NCBI GenBank assembly: GCA_001953115.1 | Contig: LSSL01000080.1 | Span: 41,430-54,063 of the forward strand | Source: Smittium mucronatum | Lineage: Eukaryota > Kickxellomycota > Harpellomycetes > Harpellales > Legeriomycetaceae | Direction of reading: 5' to 3' | DNA: 12,634 bases | Shown here: positions 9,104 to 12,634 of the stretch, in pieces | Layout: each line of letters begins with the position of its first letter | How positions within the stretch are numbered: the stretch's first letter is position 1 | Translations under genes and position numbers: made by a program | The notes under the pieces: generated by a model | Told to the model about the DNA's origin: nothing | Seen by the model: the letters and a program-made list of their open reading frames with translations, nothing else | The model's database searches: none

Positions 9104-10159
9104 TTAACCCTGTGAACTTGTACTAAATCTCTGCAATGTTGAGTTTAGCTTGGTTGAAGATACCTCTGGAATAATCCTATTTGTTTTCCTGAATGTTTTA
9201 TGTTTGTATTCATGTATGATTTCAAATCCTTAGATGAATCCTTTATTGCAAAAGACCTTCTTTTTCTATCTTAGTGATAGTTTAAGGGCCTTCCAAAGTC
9301 GAAGAAAATTTAGAAATAAGTAAATCCGAGTATTTTAATAATCTTTCCCCATTTTTAAATTGGCTATTATTTATCCTATCCTCATGAATATTTGAGCTTT
9401 GAGTTTTAGAGATTTTTTTTTTTAGTTTTGAAAATTCCTAAGATATTTAAGTAATTTATTTGAAAAATTAATATGGTTTTCTATGTTTTCTTATATATTA
9501 ATAGAAATTTCCGGCGTTTTACATGCATTTGGAAGAGCAATTTTTTCTTATAAATTAATTCAGCTGGACTTAAACTCGTTTTTATTTTCATAGAATGAAT
9601 CGAAATGGGAGGTAACCATACGTAGCATTCAAAATAAGATTAATTATCCAAAAATAGCATGGAAAGTGATGCATTTAAATTCCCATTGGGTCTTTTGAAC
9701 TGAAAGTTTGATTGAGGTCAATATGAGGTGGTTGTAGTATGATAAAAGTTAAGTTTTTTTTTATAAACACATAGATATACTACTTAAAATTTTGGATCCT
9801 CTATCGGTTATAATATTCTTAGGGGCTCCGTATACTTGGATAATTTCTTCTAGAAGTAAATTTAAAATGATCTCAAAGATATTTTCGGCACAACAGAAGC
9901 TATGGCTCATTTATTACAGCAGTATATAGCCTTCAATATTTACCTTTTTTTATTAATGGTTATTGGATTTATCGGTCCAATAGATCAATCCTAATAATAT
10001 TAAAGAGTTTTAAAGCTAATATTGGTACTATTTAATGGTATATAATGAAGTTAACTTTGAATATTTGACAAATAAGACAAAATTTCACTGACTCTTTAGC
10101 CAATTTATACGAAATTTCTCATAGCATAAACTCTTCACTCAATCTAGGTGTCTTTTATG
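9104..10159 (-). pseudogene. Integrase domain relic, with GPY/F-like C-terminus
   Basis: The integrase would insert the element cDNA into host DNA. A zinc-binding region is visible: His codons at 10157-10159 and 10148-10150, then F-C-L-I-C-Q with Cys codons at 10077-10079 and 10068-10070, but the two halves lie in different frames. In the catalytic core the first Asp is in R-I-D-L-L (codon 9984-9986). The second is in the well-preserved segment 9794-9850, which ends N-I-I-T-D-R-G-S (Asp codon 9803-9805), about 60 residues later as in gypsy integrases. The third acidic residue should follow the N-G motif near 9682-9687, but there the sequence reads N-G-N-L-N-A-S-L and I see no clear Glu. The C-terminal part has L-E-G-P followed by a stop (9282-9296) where the GPY/F motif is expected. 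Several stops and at least three frame changes make it non-functional. Confidence 0.85.
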
Positions 10160-10439
10160 CCTATTTGCGTTTCGTTTTGTGCATTTATGATACAAAAATC
10201 ACTATCTTCTTTTATAAATAGCCTAACTTCTAATTTTTTGAATTTTCTGCAAAGTTTTCTTTCTTTTACACTATAAATTTAAAAATACTTTCTTAATTTC
10301 TTTAGAGTATTTTTACCATAACCCTAAGCGTAGCTTAATTTTTCAATATAATTTTTTATTATGTTTGAAAGCACTATTTATATTCCCATTAGGTCGGAAA
10401 ATAATGAATTTTGTTCTATATTCTCTATAATTCTACACA

Positions 10440-10799
10440 TTTAGTCTACTGGGCTCTATGTTACTGGTCTATGTAATATTTCAAAGTCACAATAACTTGA
10501 ATTATTTCTTCAACTGGATAGCTTACCGGTCAACCCCTTAAACTCAAACAGCTACACTAATTCTTAGTTATCAGTGACAACCATGAATTTTTTTTCCCCA
10601 AAGGTAGTTATTGAATAAATTTATTCCCTTAAATACTCCTAAACCTTTAAAATTCGTGAAAATTAATTTTTTTCGTGCTTATTAAGAGCCCTACTCTCGG
10701 AAGCAATCGATATTTATATTTTTTATGACAATAAAGCCCCAATTAATAACCGCACACATCATTATTGAATTTAAATATTTTACTCACGTCTGACTATTA
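10440..10799 (-). pseudogene. RNase H domain relic
   Basis: RNase H degrades the RNA of the RNA/DNA hybrid. Next to the RT end, S-D-V-S-K (Asp codon 10788-10790) matches the T-D-A-S motif with the first catalytic Asp and is still in the RT frame. Further on, in another frame, A-S-E-S-R-A-L-N-K-H-E-K-N (10666-10704) matches the conserved S-R-x-L-x-x-x-E-x-N-Y segment. Then F-M-V-V-T-D-N (Asp codon 10570-10572) matches the T-D-H motif, with His changed to Asn. This is the most eroded pol domain apart from protease, and the limits are approximate. Confidence 0.75.
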
Positions 10800-11697
10800 T
10801 AGGTCAGGTGAAATCAATAGAAAAAAATCCATTTTTTATAAGTATTAGAACGATACATACCCCAGAGCTGTTTAGATTTTTTTCTGAAGAACAAAAGTTC
10901 AGGGGTTAAAAATGTTGCTAAATTATTTGATGTAATTCATATATTAACCTATCATTCCAAAAAAAAAAAAAGATTGAGGCTCCTTAATATTTTTCGGATT
11001 AAATACATTCGTAATAGATCTTTCTTTATCAATTTTTTAAATTCCATTTGAGATAATGATATGTCCTAAGTAGTTTAACTAAGATATGTTAAACATAAAC
11101 AACTTTCTATTTATTTTGAAATTGTGATACTTTAGTGCAAAAAATACAGATTTAAAAATTTTCAAGCGGCCTTGATTAGATTTAGAGTAAGTTATTACGT
11201 TATCTATAAAAAAAACCATGAATTTTCATAGAAAAGGCTCTAATACTCTCTTTATCAATCTTTGAAATGTAACAAGGCTATTGGTTAGCCCGAAAATACA
11301 CCACTCTATAGAAATAGAGACCTATAGTTGGATGACTGAATGCTTTTTTGTGGTTTTCAGATGGATTAATGGAAGTCTTCCAAAAACCGTTTTTTTACAT
11401 TTAAGCGCTAAAAGATTTAGACCCTGAAAAAGCGTCGAATATTTCACCGAATCTAGACATAGAATAATTTTCACGCTTAATTATATGGTTAAGCATTATG
11501 TATTCAGAGAATATTCTTACTTTAATGCCCTTTTTAGTTACTAAAACTATTTGAGCGCACCAGTCTAGAGAAAAATTTTCTATTGGATTTATTTTTTACA
11601 TTTGTAAGGGCTAGTTTCTAAATTCTTCCTTCATGATATTTGGTATCATATATGGATATAATATTATAATATTTTCCTTAAAGGTGTCTATGCTATG
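10800..11697 (-). pseudogene. Reverse transcriptase domain relic
   Basis: This is the best-preserved part. In order on the minus strand: H-S-I-D-T at 11683-11697 (H-x-I-x-T start motif); Y-P-Y-M-I-P and E-E-F near 11658; D-W-C-A-Q-I-V-L-V at 11539-11565, corresponding to the S-x-W-x-S/A-P-I-V-L-V block; and G-E-I-F-D-A-F-S-G-S-K before 11404. Where F-S-x-L-D-L is expected, the codons at 11395-11406 read Ala, stop, Met, stop, so the motif A Asp is lost. T-F-Q-R-L-I-K-R-V-L-E-P-F starts at 11270 in a new frame. The YxDD box reads F-I-D-N (11199-11210), so its second Asp is lost. L-N-Y-L-G-H-I-I follows from 11078, G-M-I-G near 10947-10958 and S-P-D-L at 10800-10811. The 64-codon stretch 11404-11595 is open. 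Confidence 0.92.
10959..10971 (-). repeat. A13/T13 homopolymer inside RT
   Basis: On the minus strand thirteen T follow TC and precede GGA-ATG-ATA-GGT, giving S-F-F-F-F-G-M-I-G where gypsy RTs have S-F-L-G-M-I-G or similar. The run has grown but by a whole number of codons relative to the flanking motifs, so the frame is kept across it. Confidence 0.85.
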
Positions 11698-11889
11698 TAA
11701 AATAGAGTTATTTTGAGTTAGATACAAGAGATAATACATAAATATAATATTATAATCTTCAATAATATCTTTTATTTTGAAACTAGTTTTATTTTCTTTT
11801 GTTTCGATAGTCTCATCTAACTATGCTCCAAATATTTTATGTCATCTTGGATAACTTTTAGTTGCAATATATAATATTGAATAATATTT

Positions 11890-12176
11890 CCGCCTTGGGT
11901 AATTTAGATTTAATTTTACTTGACTTTAAATCCAAAAAAACATTAGATTTATTTAACCAGTATGTTACCGAAATGTATAATTCTTTTATAAAATTTTATA
12001 CCAAGAATTTCTGCTGAAAAACTGTGATAAGATATTCTTATTGTTATTCTGGTTACGGTCCCAAGATATTTGTTTCTTGTTCCATATGCAGTTAATATTA
12101 CTTATAAACCAACGAATTCGGCCTCCAAACCTATCTTCATAAAAGATTTTTCGATATAAAGGTCGAATCTTCGTCC
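11890..12176 (-). pseudogene. Retroviral-type aspartic protease relic
   Basis: This protease would cut the Gag-Pol polyprotein. The first half (12105-12176, 24 open codons) contains E-K-S-F-M-K-I-G-L-E-A-E, like the F-I-S-x-x-F-x-x-x-L-x-L region that follows the active site in gypsy proteases. In a different frame, Y-W-L-N-K-S-N-V-F-L-D at about 11930-11962 matches the I-L-G-x-D-W-L block near the domain end. The D-T-G active-site triplet, expected just before the first block, is not recognisable: the positions read Y-G-R-R-F. The call depends on order and position next to RT more than on motif strength. Confidence 0.6.
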
Positions 12177-12634
12177 GTATAGTATAATTCCCAGTATATT
12201 TACTCGAAAAAGGTGGTCATGGCACTGTAAATAATTATTTTTTCCCTTCATCTATCTCCAAATTTCCCAACTCGTTTAAATCTACATTTTTAAATAGGCG
12301 TTGCGACTCTTAGAAAACACTTATATACACCTGGAGCAGTTGAGATAAACTAAGATCTATCTTTTAATTTACTAATTTTTATTTCATTTATCAGTATTGG
12401 TTGTATTTAGAAAGTTTAATCTATAATCGTTTTTTGCTCTGATTCTCAGATGTGCTTTTGATAATAGGGATTAGTAATATTTTTTTCTAATATTCATAAT
12501 ATTTTGATTTGAACATCACGCGTAGTAGATGATGATCTCTTCTTAGTCAGAAAAATATCAAATTCATCAGAAACATTTACAATACTTATTTTTTTTGTAT
12601 CACGGAATTTTATTGTAAGATAACGTCATTAAAA
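12177..12634 (-). other. Probable gag / gag-pol junction of the element, unreadable
   Basis: This stretch lies upstream of protease in the element's sense, where the gag C-terminus is expected. Around 12245-12310 on the minus strand a loose arrangement could be an eroded CCHC zinc knuckle, but the Cys codons are mostly missing. I find no open frame of note and no second LTR. The composition remains richer than the left half of the window, consistent with the element continuing past the edge. Confidence 0.4.

Larger units (their letters stand above)
9104..12176 (-). pseudogene. pol: Broken pol polyprotein gene of a Ty3/gypsy element
   Basis: Protease, RT, RNase H and integrase similarity follow one another on the minus strand over about 3.1 kb, close to a normal gypsy pol length, so no large internal deletion is evident. 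The frame changes several times and there are many in-frame stops. In RT only one frame change is needed: 11697 to about 11280 lies in one frame and 11270 to about 10780 in another, with about 5 and 11 stops respectively. The likely natural end is TAA 9104-9106, preceded by a 28-codon open tail from 9190. No chromodomain fits in the roughly 60 codons after the GPY/F-like motif. The separate domains are listed below. Confidence 0.9.
8709..12634 (-). mobile_element. Decayed Ty3/gypsy LTR retrotransposon, 3' two-thirds, running off the right edge
   Basis: Read on the minus strand, the order is possible gag tail, aspartic protease, reverse transcriptase, RNase H, integrase, polypurine tract and LTR. 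Integrase after RNase H is the defining Ty3/gypsy order; Ty1/copia places integrase before RT. Sample composition is higher in G/C than the left flank (22 of 60 at 9121-9180), as expected of a formerly coding insert. Only the 3' LTR is in the window; the 5' LTR, primer-binding site and most of gag should lie to the right. Stops and frame changes in every domain and altered catalytic residues show that it is non-autonomous and inactive. The possible target duplication on the left is CATAG at 8704-8708; its partner is outside the window. Confidence 0.92.

Noticed and set aside
10780..11697. Alternative genetic code with stop codons read as amino acids, making RT intact
   Set aside because: The stops fall at positions where different residues are expected (for example Tyr after G-M-I-G, Leu in the block after F-N-P, Leu beside motif A), and the catalytic Asp residues are also changed and the frame shifts once. 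This pattern fits decay, not reassignment.
11656..11756. 15-bp direct repeat ATATAATATTATAAT at 11656-11670 and 11742-11756
   Set aside because: The repeat is pure A/T and nearly palindromic, and its flanks do not match, so chance in AT-rich DNA explains it better than a duplication or target-site pair.
1..12634. CRISPR array, phage or bacterial defence locus
   Set aside because: No regularly spaced repeats and no bacterial-type operons; the only identified proteins belong to a eukaryotic retrotransposon.

Overview
The window is very AT-rich. For example, 3121-3180 has 9 G/C in 60 bases, and most of 130-8700 looks similar. It has long homopolymers, A/T microsatellites and almost no intact coding sequence. 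The one region I can identify securely is a decayed LTR retrotransposon of the Ty3/gypsy (Metaviridae) type on the minus strand, so the genome is eukaryotic. An AT-rich, gene-poor, gypsy-bearing genome would fit a microsporidian with expanded intergenic DNA, or another AT-rich protist or fungus. That placement is inference; no taxonomic marker is visible.

Layout: (1) 1-129 is a C-rich island (56 G/C in the first 120 bases) with one open plus-strand frame of 42 codons ending at TAA 127-129, probably the 3' end of a gene that starts outside the window. (2) 130-8708 is an AT-rich gene desert. It holds homopolymers, microsatellites, a few short inverted repeats and two weak coding-like relics (1743-2160 and 6412-6591), but no gene I can name. 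(3) 8709-12634 is the retroelement. Reading along the minus strand from the right edge, the order is uncertain gag territory, aspartic protease, reverse transcriptase, RNase H, integrase with a GPY/F-like end, polypurine tract, 3' LTR. The 5' LTR, primer-binding site and most of gag must lie to the right of the window.

The element is dead. Every domain carries stops or frame changes, and key catalytic positions are altered: the motif A aspartate position of RT reads Met, the YxDD box reads F-I-D-N, the protease DTG is not recognisable, and the RNase H TDH-type motif reads T-D-N. Much of RT nevertheless stays in frame. From 11697 to 10780 only one frame change is needed, but about sixteen in-frame stops occur, so decay here has been mainly by substitution. 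No functional novel system is visible. The most useful points are the preserved element architecture, its precise LTR/PPT junction, and the coding island at the left edge.
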